Assembly (NCBI RefSeq): GCF_009766105.1
Contig: NZ_LMUH01000005.1
Span: 147,047 to 211,046 of the forward strand
DNA from: Granulicella sp. S156
GTDB taxonomy: Bacteria > Acidobacteriota > Terriglobia > Terriglobales > Acidobacteriaceae
Direction of reading: 5' to 3'
Length of the DNA: 64,000 nucleotides
Numbering within the stretch: the first letter of the stretch is position 1; the number at the start of each line of letters is the position of its first letter. The translations under genes and the position numbers were made by a program. Of the stretch, positions 8,691 through 19,161 are shown one piece after another. A model generated the notes under the pieces. The model worked only from the letters and a program-made list of their open reading frames with translations, did no database searches and was not told the DNA's origin.

Positions 8691-9200
8691 CTACCGATGG
8701 GCTGTCGCCGTTGCCTTCTGAGCGATACCACGCGTGGCCTCAAAGTAAACCCCGCAGGCGCTGACAACAATACGTCCCGGCGCAACCAGCAGGATCGAGT
8801 CACCGGGCACCTCGGTGGAAGCTCCGGTAATGTCGGCATCCTCGTGCTGCAGATCTACCTCCAACACCTTCGGCGAATGAATGCCGAGCTGTTCGAAGTC
8901 AGCACCAGCGCTCTCCTTGCGAAACTCCTTGTCCGTCACCTGGCGTGTGTCGATGTCTTCAAGCGGCACCGGGCCGCCGCGCCAGCGCATCGTCTTATTG
9001 CCATAGGTCAGCGTCGAACCGACCAGCGGCTGCGCCTGCTCGGAACTCCAGCAGGCAGTATTTTTTGTGGGCAGCACACGCGTAATTCGCCACGTGCCAG
9101 CCAGTTGCGAAGGCAGCGGTTCGGCGGAAGTCGTGGCGGCCATCGTCGTTGCCATCAGTGCGGCGCACGCAGCTGTTCTGACAGTCGTACCCCAACGCAT
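8691..9200 (-). CDS. Hypothetical secreted protein
   Basis: A 169-residue protein with an N-terminal signal peptide (hydrophobic residues about 7-24, likely cleavage after TTSA). The mature part starts LAGTWRITRVLP, a pattern seen at the start of small lipocalin-like beta proteins, and contains only two cysteines (C50 and a late one in VSACGVYFE). No catalytic motif was recognised. It is followed on the same strand by the GIY-YIG element and preceded by the VWFA-related gene 92 bp upstream. Function unknown. Confidence 0.6.
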   Translation of the reverse strand: MRWGTTVRTAACAALMATTMAATTSAEPLPSQLAGTWRITRVLPTKNTACWSSEQAQPLVGSTLTYGNKTMRWRGGPVPLEDIDTRQVTDKEFRKESAGADFEQLGIHSPKVLEVDLQHEDADITGASTEVPGDSILLVAPGRIVVSACGVYFEATRGIAQKATATAHR

Positions 9201-9292
9201 GAAAGATGTCTCTCCTGAATCTGCGGCTGTTGCGCAGCAGTATCTATATAGATTAAGTACTCAGATGCGGGGAGACAAGGAGAGTGTTGGCT

Positions 9293-10330
9293 TCACTTCG
9301 CAGGTGAAGCAACAATGTCGTTGGCCCAATAGGATTCGCGGTGGCGTACCGCCGCCGAAGGGTACTCGGGAATCTTCACGCTGAGCCTGTGCAGGCCAGG
9401 CGCAGCGGCATGGCTGCCCAAAGCGTCTGCCGGAAACTTCGGCACAAAGCTTAATAAGTAGTAGTTGTGGACGTGGTTGGACAGCGTGCTCAGGCTGCGA
9501 TCGAAGCCGCGCTGCGTGGTGAAGTTGATGTATTCGCCACCGGAGAGGCCGGCGAACTCCTTCGGAGCATTCTTGCGCGTGGCCTCGACAGCCATCACCA
9601 TCAGGGGAATCAAGTTCATGGTAGCTCCCGGTGGTGGGCCATGCTCTACTTCGTCGACCAATTGCGATTTGACTGGAGAAAATGACACGGTGTCCACCAC
9701 GGTGTTCGAGCTGCCCAGCTCGCGGATTACGTCGGCGGCTTTCATGTCGCTGCCATGGTCGCGTGTCTCGCTGATAAGCAGAATGGCGCGGCGCCCTGGG
9801 GTGTGGTGGCTATCGAGCAGCGTGTTCGCGTAGTCGACCGCATCGAAGATCGTGTCACCGTCGTCGTCCTTGCATGGAGCCAGCTTGTCCAAGGCTCTGT
9901 CTCGTGCCGCAGGATCGCGTGTGAAACCGGAGATCAGCTCCTCGCCTGTACCGAACTGCACGACCGCAGTGTCGGTTGGGGCTTCCCCGACCAGCGCCGT
10001 GATCATAGTCACCAGACCGCGCAACTTCGGGAACTCGCGCTCCGCCGAGCGCGAACACTGCACCACAACCACGAGCGAAAGAGGGCGTGCATCGTTTGTC
10101 GTATCTTCCAGGCGAGCATCTTGCCGCACGCCGTTATCTTCGGTGATGAACTGGGAGGCCTTGAGCCCATAGATCACTTCGCCCTTGCCGGTTTCGACGG
10201 TCGTGGGCACAAGGACAAGCTGCGACTGCACCTGTAAGGTCGGTGTCGACGGCTGATTCTGGCCTGCGGTTTGGGCATGCAGCCCCAGCGCTGTACCGAA
10301 GAGCAGGAGGCTGGCAAGACGACAGCGCAT
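9293..10330 (-). CDS. Secreted VWFA-related domain protein (acidobacterial type)
   Basis: A 345-residue exported protein: signal peptide ending near residue 20 (LGLHAQ), a beta-rich N-terminal region with VYGLKASQFITEDNG-like text, then a von Willebrand A-like domain. This is the layout of the VWFA-related family (TIGR03436) that is expanded in Acidobacteriota. The metal-ion adhesion site DxSxS is altered: the strand reads VVVVQCSRSAE, so Gln replaces the first Asp. The HHTPGRRAILLISETRDHGS segment matches the fourth strand of the domain. Proposed roles are adhesion or protein binding at the cell surface; the ligand is unknown. Confidence 0.8.
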   Translation of the reverse strand: MRCRLASLLLFGTALGLHAQTAGQNQPSTPTLQVQSQLVLVPTTVETGKGEVIYGLKASQFITEDNGVRQDARLEDTTNDARPLSLVVVVQCSRSAEREFPKLRGLVTMITALVGEAPTDTAVVQFGTGEELISGFTRDPAARDRALDKLAPCKDDDGDTIFDAVDYANTLLDSHHTPGRRAILLISETRDHGSDMKAADVIRELGSSNTVVDTVSFSPVKSQLVDEVEHGPPPGATMNLIPLMVMAVEATRKNAPKEFAGLSGGEYINFTTQRGFDRSLSTLSNHVHNYYLLSFVPKFPADALGSHAAAPGLHRLSVKIPEYPSAAVRHRESYWANDIVASPAK

Positions 10331-10633
10331 GGAACAAGTGTAAGGGGACTGGTTACCTGGGGTTGGTATGGGGTCGTTTTTGGGTGTCCGCTGGGGGTAG
10401 CTCCATCCCCGTTCGCTGCAAAATATCGCCGTTCGCTGTTTTCTCGGGGACTTCCTGGGGCTGGGTGACTAGGCTGGACGATGCAGGGGAACCGTGCCTT
10501 GGATTCATGGCGAAGCGCAAGAGGCGAACCCCGCAAAGTACTTCTTGGGCTATGACTTAGCAGTGTAGGCTTAGATACGACACGGTCGCCGCCAGTAAGG
10601 TCAGTGGCGAACCCTTCAGGAGATATTAAAGAT
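10331..10633. other. Intergenic region upstream of the radical SAM gene
   Basis: About 300 bp between divergent genes. I see no ORF with coding character. A Shine-Dalgarno sequence (CAGGAGA, 10617-10623) lies near the right end. A stretch around 10400-10460 (TGCAAAATATCGCCGTTCGC) resembles low-complexity spacer DNA, not a regulatory site I can name. Confidence 0.5.
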
Positions 10634-12766
<2,133 letters not shown>

Positions 12767-12809
12767 GTACTGCGTATGCTGGACGCGCTTCGCGCAATAA
12801 GCAATGACA

Positions 12810-12838
12810 AAAAGGCCACCCGCAAGGGTGGCCTTTTG
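12810..12838 (+). terminator. Rho-independent terminator after the radical SAM gene
   Basis: A hairpin AAAGGCCACCC-GCAA-GGGTGGCCTTT followed by TG and a T-containing tail, 44 bp after the stop codon. It sits between convergent genes and may serve both strands. Confidence 0.85.
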
Positions 12839-12844
12839 TCATTG

Positions 12845-13396
12845 TTAGGGTATCCGGTCTTCTTCGATCATCTCGACCCATAGTTGTAGTGTTAGATCTT
12901 CTCGTTCGGGGACACCAAGCTGCCAGCGTAACTCGGTCGAGTAACGGCTTCTAAGTAGATCAAGGTTGAAGGGAACAGTCCGAGCGAGGAATCGAAGGTC
13001 GTCGCGATCCTTCTGACTATTCCTTTCGAGTTTGGAAAGAGCCAGATCATAAGGGTCAAGAGCCATCAGTCGAAGATACCTGTAGGTGCCTGAGAACATC
13101 TCGGTGAGCCGATCTTCATAGTTCTCAGGGACATGGGCTACTCCAACCCGATCGAGGTAGACACGGTACTTCTTGTGAAGCGATCCTCCGCGAACACCAA
13201 GATTCATTATGGTTTCGGCAGCATTGCGAGGAGCAAGTTCCACCACATCTACGTCGGCTGTAGGACGATCTAGTCCATACATCTGTGTAACCACGAAACC
13301 GCCAATGCAATCGAGGCGAACGGCTGTGTCGACCGCGGAATCCAACTTCTGGAGAAAGGAATTCCATGGTTCGGGCGGTCTGTTAGGCGATGGCAT
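12845..13396 (-). CDS. Nucleotidyltransferase-like protein (DUF6036-type)
   Basis: A 183-residue protein with the minimal nucleotidyltransferase signature GGFVVTQMYGLDRPTADVDV (residues about 32-51): a Gly-Gly strand, then Arg-x-Thr-x-Asp-x-Asp for metal binding. The rest is helical (LALSKLERNSQKDRDDLRFL). It overlaps the upstream HTH gene by 14 bp, so the two are translationally coupled. Proteins of this fold paired with an HTH partner often act as toxin-antitoxin or phage-defence modules; that is inference here. It ends 7 bp from the terminator of the convergent radical SAM gene. Confidence 0.6.
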   Translation of the reverse strand: MPSPNRPPEPWNSFLQKLDSAVDTAVRLDCIGGFVVTQMYGLDRPTADVDVVELAPRNAAETIMNLGVRGGSLHKKYRVYLDRVGVAHVPENYEDRLTEMFSGTYRYLRLMALDPYDLALSKLERNSQKDRDDLRFLARTVPFNLDLLRSRYSTELRWQLGVPEREDLTLQLWVEMIEEDRIP

Positions 13397-14069
13397 GGTC
13401 CAGTTGCTCCACTGTGAGATCGGACAGCAGATTCCAATGCTCTGCCGTCTTTGATCGATGCGTTCGCAGCCACGTTCGCTCGACTTGTGTCATCGATTCC
13501 TTGCAGAGAGTGTCCTCTGCCGCTAGTCGCGACCGCTCCAATGTTTTGAGCGGCTGCACGAGCTGGGTTGCGACATCGGAACGATCCAGTCTCTGAGCGC
13601 ATTGCGTCGCCAGATCGACAACAAAGCCGAGGCGGTTTTGGCGATCATAGACTTTGGCGTTGAGGGCCAGCCAAACCCAATCCATCTGAGGGAAGGCGAG
13701 CGGTAGCCAGGGTAGCGCTTCCACGACACGAGAGTCGAGGTCTTGCGTATCCAGTGCCTCCATCAACAACTCCGCAGGATTGGACTTCGTCGTCGCTCGC
13801 AGATAAGCAAATCCCGGATACCCGAGTGAGCCCAATTGCTTTTTGAACCAACCCGGATTGCGAGAGTGCTGCCGGTATTCAGCCAAGGGTAGAGCTGTCG
13901 GAGGCACATCAAAGACTCGCACCGCACGCGATGCCAGATCGGCGGAGACAATACGAGTTCCCCGCTCCACCATCGACAGGTAGGCCTGCGTAACTCCAAG
14001 TCGCTCTGCGGCGTCATTCTGAGTCCAGGAGAAAGCCAGACGCACGCTTTTTAGTTCGTCGCCAGTCAT
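13383..14069 (-). CDS. XRE-type helix-turn-helix protein with long C-terminal domain
   Basis: The protein has 228 residues from the ATG at 14069. Residues about 3-60 form a Cro/CI-type HTH (DELKSVRLAFSWTQNDAAER, then LGVTQAYLSMVERG). A helical C-terminal domain without a known motif follows (PWLPLAFPQMDWVWLALNAK). Open frame continues upstream to 14306 but crosses AT-rich palindromic DNA and has no coding character. The start codon lies inside a 63-bp near-perfect palindrome (14057-14119), a strong hint of autoregulation. It is coupled by a 14-bp overlap to the nucleotidyltransferase gene downstream, so I read the pair as regulator/antitoxin plus effector. Confidence 0.7.
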   Translation of the reverse strand: MTGDELKSVRLAFSWTQNDAAERLGVTQAYLSMVERGTRIVSADLASRAVRVFDVPPTALPLAEYRQHSRNPGWFKKQLGSLGYPGFAYLRATTKSNPAELLMEALDTQDLDSRVVEALPWLPLAFPQMDWVWLALNAKVYDRQNRLGFVVDLATQCAQRLDRSDVATQLVQPLKTLERSRLAAEDTLCKESMTQVERTWLRTHRSKTAEHWNLLSDLTVEQLDHAIA

Positions 14070-14119
14070 TAGATTAAATATAACAAATAATGTTATATTT
14101 AATCTAATGACTGGCGACG
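14057..14119. repeat. 63-bp palindrome with 29-bp perfect arms over the start of the HTH gene
   Basis: Arms 14057-14085 and 14091-14119 are exact reverse complements around the 5-base spacer AATAA. The left arm contains the first codons and upstream DNA of the HTH gene; the right arm is an inverted copy that also reads ATGACTGGCGACG on the plus strand. The inner part is AT-rich (GTTATATTTAATCTAATG), unlike the GC-rich surroundings. Confidence 0.95.
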
Positions 14120-14224
14120 TATTGAAGAAAGGGAACCCTTCGAAAGATATTCGGCCAAGATGCTGATTTATCCGTAGATGAACTTGAGTGCCAGACTTCC
14201 TTCTTTTCTCTGTACACTGCCGCC

Positions 14225-14992
14225 ATGCAGTTTCTGCTGAACCATCCCTTTCTCTTCTGCCCGGTCGTCGTCCTCTTCCTGTTTGCTGGAAGTCTGTTCG
14301 GCTCATGGATTCGTTCTCGGCGGACCAATGCGGTTGAGCATGATTCTGGCTCCTACAAGACGCTCGAAGGCGCGGTGCTGGGACTATTGGCTCTGCTGCT
14401 TGGCTTTAGCTTTGCGATGGCCGTCAACCGCTACGATCTGCGCAAACAGTTGGAGGTCGAAGAGGCCAACGCCATCGGCACCACCTGGCTGCGCACCGAC
14501 ACCCTGGCCGAACCCGCACGCGGTGCCGAGCGGCAGTTGCTCAAGCAATACGTTCCTGCGCGCCTGGAGTTCGTAGCCGCCGGAAACGATGCCGATGCGG
14601 TGCAGCACAGCCTTGCGCAGAGCAGCGAGCTTCAAGCGCAGATATGGGCGATCGCCTCTGGAGATACCGCGGCCCATCGCGATCCCGTCACTGCGCTCTT
14701 CGTCTCATCGCTCAACGACACGATCGATGTCACGGAGAAGCGAACCGCCGCGCTGGAGAATCGTATCCCGGCGATGACGTGGGCGATGCTGCTGTTCATG
14801 GGATTCGTTTCGAGTGCGCTGGTCGGCATCAGCGTCACGTCGCGGTCGAAGCTGTTGCTCGCCATCCTGCCCCTGGTCGTGGGTGTCGTCCTTACGCTCA
14901 TTCTTGATCTCGATAGCCCACGTTCCGGCTTCATTCGCGTGCACCAGAACAGCATGATGCGAGTCGCGGAGATGGTTGCTGCTTCGAAATAA
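14225..14992 (+). CDS. Bestrophin-like (DUF4239) integral membrane protein
   Basis: A 255-residue protein with four predicted membrane segments: about 8-25, 53-70, 183-202 and 208-226. The loop after the second reads RYDLRKQLEVEEANAIGTTW, the hallmark of DUF4239 / bestrophin-like proteins, followed by LRTDTLAEP. The large central part (about 85-180) is soluble and helical. Bestrophins are anion channels, but the activity of this bacterial group is not established. It begins 105 bp right of the large palindrome, so it is probably separate from the HTH module. Confidence 0.75.
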   Translation: MQFLLNHPFLFCPVVVLFLFAGSLFGSWIRSRRTNAVEHDSGSYKTLEGAVLGLLALLLGFSFAMAVNRYDLRKQLEVEEANAIGTTWLRTDTLAEPARGAERQLLKQYVPARLEFVAAGNDADAVQHSLAQSSELQAQIWAIASGDTAAHRDPVTALFVSSLNDTIDVTEKRTAALENRIPAMTWAMLLFMGFVSSALVGISVTSRSKLLLAILPLVVGVVLTLILDLDSPRSGFIRVHQNSMMRVAEMVAASK

Positions 14993-15112
14993 GGGCATAC
15001 GCAAGACTTTGCCCCGTGAACAACCTGATACCCCTGTTGTTCTCTGAGTAGCTTTTCCAAGGCCCATTGCGTCAATCTGGCATTGGCATATACAGCCACG
15101 GGGGGTCTTGCC

Positions 15113-15646
15113 ATGAGCATCTTCACGACAAAACGGTACGTGGGGTTCTTTCTATTGTTGGCTGCCCTGGTCTCAGCAACCGCAAAGGCGCAGGTCGGAA
15201 TCTACGCTATGGGCAGTCTCGGCCATATCGGAGGCGTCGATACGGGTGGGGGCAGCAGTGGCAGCCTGACGGGCGGCGGCGGCACCTTCGGCGTCTATGA
15301 CAACTTCGTACGTCTCGGTCCATTGAACTTTGGTGGTGACGCGCGCTATGAGACGCAGTCGTCCAGCGACGGTCATATTAACCAAGGACTCGCTGGGCTG
15401 CGGTTGGCGCTGCGTGCACCCATCCTCCAGCCTTACGTGCAGGCCGAGGTCGGTGGCGGCGGCACGAACTATGGCACCAACACGGGCAGCTTCGTCAGCC
15501 AGTTTCAGTTTGGCGCGGACTACACTCTCATACCCCACATAGCCCTACGCGGTGAGTATGGCATCGGTCGCCTGAGCGCTGTCTTCGGCTCCGGCCACCA
15601 GACAGTGCAGCAGTTCGGCATCGGCGTGGTGGTGCGTTTGTTCTGA
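15113..15646 (+). CDS. Outer-membrane beta-barrel protein
   Basis: A 177-residue protein from the ATG at 15113, which sits just before a typical signal peptide (MSIFTTKRYVGFFLLLAALV, cleavage near AKA-Q). An in-frame upstream ATG at 15083 would precede the signal by ten residues and seems wrong. The mature part is Gly-rich with alternating hydrophobic strands (PYVQAEVGGGGTNYG, IALRGEYGIGRL) and ends in a terminal aromatic, VVVRLF, the barrel-assembly signal of outer-membrane proteins. It resembles small OmpA/OmpW-like eight-stranded barrels. Function unknown. Confidence 0.75.
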   Translation: MSIFTTKRYVGFFLLLAALVSATAKAQVGIYAMGSLGHIGGVDTGGGSSGSLTGGGGTFGVYDNFVRLGPLNFGGDARYETQSSSDGHINQGLAGLRLALRAPILQPYVQAEVGGGGTNYGTNTGSFVSQFQFGADYTLIPHIALRGEYGIGRLSAVFGSGHQTVQQFGIGVVVRLF

Positions 15647-15657
15647 AGACGCCCTGC

Positions 15658-15764
15658 CCTTAAAGCCTTGACGCAACGTTCGCAAAGGAAAGACGCAAAG
15701 TTTCGCAACGAATACTGTGGCGAAACTTTGCTCCCTTTGCGAACGTTGCGTCAAGGCTTTAGGG
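15658..15764. repeat. Nested inverted repeat between convergent genes
   Basis: Outer arms (about 15658-15688 and 15733-15764) share CCTTGACGCAACGTTCGCAA and its complement. A second inner pair (CAAAGTTTCGC at about 15696 and GCGAAACTTTG at 15720-15730) forms the top. The roughly 107-bp structure lies between the barrel gene and the GH3 gene, which converge. It may terminate both or be a palindromic mobile repeat. Confidence 0.85.
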
Positions 15765-15783
15765 TGTTTGCCGTTCGCCACCT

Positions 15784-18444
15784 CTAGCGAGGCAGCTCCC
15801 GCAGGCCCTCGATCGTGAACTGCGCCGAGACATCTTTGCCGAGATCTGGCTGCCCACTACCAACAGTGATGGAATAAGCTCCCGCTCTTACTGCTCGTAC
15901 GCCCTTCGCATCGACTTCAGACAACTGGCGCGGATCGAGCGTGAAGCTCACATGCCTGCTCTGTCCGGAAAGAAGATGGACATGCTCGAAGCCCTCCAGG
16001 GATCGCAGCGGAGAGACGCCATCCTGCGGCGGCGTCAGATACAGCTCCGCAACGTCATCGCCAGCGCGAGCACTCGTATTCTTCACGTCGGCTTCAACGT
16101 GCAGGGTGTCACCGGCATCGAGGTGTTCTTTGCTCAAATGCACATTGGAGTAGCTGAAGGTCGAGTAGCTCAGGCCATACCCAAACTCATACAGCGGCTT
16201 GCCCTTGAAGTAGCGATAGGTCCGGTTTGCCATGGAGTAATCGGTGAAGGGCGGCAGATCATTTGCGCTGCGATAAAAAGTAACCGGCAAGCGCCCGCTG
16301 GGATTGTTCTTTCCACTCAACGTCTCCGCAATCGCCTGTGCCCCAGCCTGTCCGGGGTACCATGCCTCAAGAATGGCGTCGGCATTCTCCTGGGCCCAAT
16401 TCACCGCCACCGCCGAGCCACTGAGCAGCACGACCACCAGCGGCTTGCCACTTGCTTTGGCGGCTTCCAGCAATTGCTGCTGCGCGGGAGGCAGGCCAAG
16501 ATCGGTGCGGTCGCCGCCCGAGAAGCCCGGGATGTCCACCCTCATCTCCTCGCCCTCCAGTTCAGGAGACAGCCCAACGAATGCCACAACGACATCTGCA
16601 CGCTTCACTGCTTCCATCGCCTGGGCACGTAGTGGCTCGACAGGGGGAGTCCACCTCAGCGAAAATTCGCCGCCGAATAGCTCCGCCTTATGCGAGTACG
16701 TGATCTCAATCGCGTGTGGCCGGGTGTCGTCAAAGTGCAGCTTGGCGGTGGAAGAGCCCATGTCCTTGCCGTCGAATTTAATCGTGAACTTCTCTGCGCC
16801 ATTAACAGGCCACCACTGCGCGTTCCGTGGAGCGACGAGATAGTCGCCGGGCGCAGGCACTTGTAGGGTGCCGCTCCAGCGCACTGAGAAGGCCTTCATG
16901 TTGAGGGAGGGGACAGGCGATGCTGCATCCCAGTCGAAGTCGAGTTGCCGGTCTACGCGCGAGAACGCCGGCGGGCCCTGCAAGCTGTCATTGTTGAAGT
17001 ACTCGGCCTTCAGGCCCTGCTCCTGCGAGCCCTGTGCGGCACGGAACTGGGTCCTTGGAATCACCACTGCCGCGCCTTCAGCATAGGGCGAGCCCTGTTC
17101 ATACAGCACCTTGGCACCGCTGAATTCACGCGCGATGCCGTCGACCGGCATGATGGGGTCTTTAGGTATCGCGTTGTAGTTGCCTTCGATGGCGGAAAGT
17201 GAGGAGGCATTGGGCCCGATCACCGCGATGGTCTTCACATGCGTGTCCAGCGGCAGTGTGTGATGTTCGTTTTTCAGCAGCACTACCGCCTCGCGCGCGG
17301 CCTGCAGGGCCAGTTCGGTGTGGGCGGGCGACATGTTTTCCGTGATGGGCATGGACGCGTACTTGACCTTAGCGGACGGGTCAAAGAGACCCAGCTTGAA
17401 TCGCGCGAGGAACAGGCGGCGCAGAGAAACATCGAGCTCGCTCTCCTGAATCATTCCCTTGCGGACGGCGCTGGCGAGGTTCTTGCTATAGGTTTCACCG
17501 CAGTTGGTGTCGGTGCCGGCGCGAATGCCGGCGACCGAGGCCTGTTCCGCATCCTTGGAGTACTTGTGCCCGTCCTTCTCGAAGAAGTTGTCGATCGCGC
17601 CGCAGTCGGAGGTAACAAACCCCTTAAATCCCCAATCGCCGCGCAGAACCTCGCCCAGCAGCAGATCGCTGGCGCATGCGGGTTTGCCATCGATCGCGTT
17701 GTAGGCGCACATAATGCTGTCAGCCTTGCCTTCGACGATCGTGGCTCGGAACGCGGGAAGGTAGGTGTCCCACAGATCGTGAGCGCTAGGATCGACGTCG
17801 AAACGATGGCGCTCGCTCTCCGGGCCGCTATGGACGGCGAAGTGCTTCGGTGTTGCAATGGCGCGATAGTAATTAGGATCGTCGCCTTGTATCCCTTTGA
17901 CGAATGCGGTCCCGAGCCGGGCTGTCAGGAAGGGATCTTCGCCGTAGGTCTCTTGTCCACGTCCCCAGCGCGGGTCGCGAAAGATGTTGATGTTCGGTGA
18001 CCAGATCGTCAGCCCGTAGAAGATGGAGCGCAGACCGTGAGCGACAGCGTCGTTGTACTTGGCGCGCGCCTCCGTAGAGATGACCCCGCCAATCTGGTGG
18101 AGCAGCGGCTCATCGAAGGTGGCCGCCATGCCCACGGCCTGCGGAAACAGCGTCGCATAGCCGGAACGCGCAATACCGTGGAGGCCTTCACTCCAGTAGT
18201 CGTACTCCGGAACGCCAAGCCGCGGGATCGCAGCCGCGCTGTTGACCAACTGCGCGGCCTTCTCGTCGAGCGTCATGCGTCCGACCAGATCGGAGACTCG
18301 CTGCTCTGCGGGCAGCGTCGTGTCCTGGTAGGGCAGCAGCGAAGTCTTTGCCTCAGGAAACGAGGGGCTTTGGGCCGACGCGTAGTAACCGCCCATCAGT
18401 AACGCTAGCGCAGCTATGCGCACGACATTTCGATTCACTGACAT
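15784..18444 (-). CDS. Secreted GH3 beta-glucosidase/xylosidase with PA14 domain
   Basis: An 886-residue protein from the ATG at 18444, which has an AAAGGA ribosome site. A further ATG at 18468 is less well placed. A signal peptide is present (residues about 1-28, cleavage near ASA-Q). The GH3 N-terminal domain follows (YWSEGLHG, GRGQETYGEDPFL, TPKHFAVHSGPE), with the nucleophile Asp in FVTSDCGAIDNF. Next come the GH3 C-terminal domain, a PA14 insertion (LKAEYFNNDSLQGPP), and a fibronectin-III-like domain at the end. GH3 enzymes remove terminal beta-linked glucose or xylose from plant-polymer oligosaccharides. The mix of motifs resembles beta-xylosidase/glucosidase members, so the exact sugar is open. 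It converges with the barrel gene across a palindromic repeat. Confidence 0.92.
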   Translation of the reverse strand: MSVNRNVVRIAALALLMGGYYASAQSPSFPEAKTSLLPYQDTTLPAEQRVSDLVGRMTLDEKAAQLVNSAAAIPRLGVPEYDYWSEGLHGIARSGYATLFPQAVGMAATFDEPLLHQIGGVISTEARAKYNDAVAHGLRSIFYGLTIWSPNINIFRDPRWGRGQETYGEDPFLTARLGTAFVKGIQGDDPNYYRAIATPKHFAVHSGPESERHRFDVDPSAHDLWDTYLPAFRATIVEGKADSIMCAYNAIDGKPACASDLLLGEVLRGDWGFKGFVTSDCGAIDNFFEKDGHKYSKDAEQASVAGIRAGTDTNCGETYSKNLASAVRKGMIQESELDVSLRRLFLARFKLGLFDPSAKVKYASMPITENMSPAHTELALQAAREAVVLLKNEHHTLPLDTHVKTIAVIGPNASSLSAIEGNYNAIPKDPIMPVDGIAREFSGAKVLYEQGSPYAEGAAVVIPRTQFRAAQGSQEQGLKAEYFNNDSLQGPPAFSRVDRQLDFDWDAASPVPSLNMKAFSVRWSGTLQVPAPGDYLVAPRNAQWWPVNGAEKFTIKFDGKDMGSSTAKLHFDDTRPHAIEITYSHKAELFGGEFSLRWTPPVEPLRAQAMEAVKRADVVVAFVGLSPELEGEEMRVDIPGFSGGDRTDLGLPPAQQQLLEAAKASGKPLVVVLLSGSAVAVNWAQENADAILEAWYPGQAGAQAIAETLSGKNNPSGRLPVTFYRSANDLPPFTDYSMANRTYRYFKGKPLYEFGYGLSYSTFSYSNVHLSKEHLDAGDTLHVEADVKNTSARAGDDVAELYLTPPQDGVSPLRSLEGFEHVHLLSGQSRHVSFTLDPRQLSEVDAKGVRAVRAGAYSITVGSGQPDLGKDVSAQFTIEGLRELPR

Positions 18445-18664
18445 GTTTAATCCTTTTCTCTGTCGCAAGATGGATCGCGTGGCTGATTGCTTAGGACCCT
18501 CAGAGCTTTGTCACGCAAGTCCCCCAGTTTTACCTGGGTAACTATCCGAATCTTTCAAGCTGAAGATAATTTTTAGCACACAACTAAAATTACTGTCATG
18601 CCTGCCCAGCGTGATGCCGTAAATTTACGGCAAAATATCGATTATCTATGGGCGTAAATGCAGA

Positions 18665-18687
18665 AAGGAGGCTCGAGGAGCCTCCTT
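18665..18687. terminator. Terminator-like hairpin
   Basis: AAGGAGGCTC-GAG-GAGCCTCCTT, a perfect 10-bp stem with a 3-base loop. No gene ends directly before it and the T-run is poor, so it may be a regulatory hairpin. Confidence 0.4.
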
Positions 18688-18775
18688 AATAGTTCGAATA
18701 TGAGCTATATATTTCGTATCTTGAATATAAATCGCGTGGTACTGCAGTTGTTCTCATGAGTTCACCCCTAGAGAT

Positions 18776-18887
18776 GTCATTTCGACCGACCAACGGGAGT
18801 GGAGAAACCCCCTTGATGCAGAGCGTGATGCAAATGTCTGTGCGCGCTTTGCGTCTAGAAACCCTGTATTTCGTGGGTAGAAATGAC
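18776..18887. repeat. Dispersed GTCAT...ATGAC repeat, family B copy 1
   Basis: Begins GTCATTTCGACCGACC and ends GGGTAGAAATGAC. It contains AGACCC-like and GATGCAGAGCGTGATGCAAA segments shared with the copies at 28391-28623 and 30663-30808. Confidence 0.75.
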
Positions 18888-19161
18888 AAGCTTGGGAGCC
18901 AGCTCATGACTACAACTGTGGTGCCTGGTGGGCCGGTGCAGGTTGGCGCTACGAGACTGTTACGAAACTCCCTGGTCGGTGGAAGATTGTAGCGCTGGCC
19001 CACCTGTGAGTTGGCAGCAAACCGGAAGTTAGATGACGAGAAGGAGCGTTTACCAGGACCCATCTCGCCACAAGTAGACTTTTCGTGGAACCTGCCTCCC
19101 AGAACTTGCGTATTGGTGGGAAAGCGCACTCATCACAGCAGGTTTGGAAGGTATCCAAAGA

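Larger units (their letters stand above)
18445..19161. other. 717-bp intergenic region with hairpins and a dispersed repeat
   Basis: No credible gene. Seen here: a 16-bp palindrome GCCGTAAATTTACGGC at about 18613-18628; a terminator-like hairpin at 18665-18687; and a dispersed palindromic repeat at 18776-18887. The right part (18900-19140) shows nothing I recognise. It is the 5' region of both the GH3 gene and the hydrolase gene at 19162, so promoters of both must lie within it. Confidence 0.6.

Noticed and set aside
10331..10633. Possible small gene or RNA between the VWFA and radical SAM genes
   Set aside because: No frame with coding character and no recognisable RNA structure.
18900..19140. 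Short open frames upstream of the hydrolase gene
   Set aside because: Composition and lack of ribosome sites suggest noise; no homology pattern seen.
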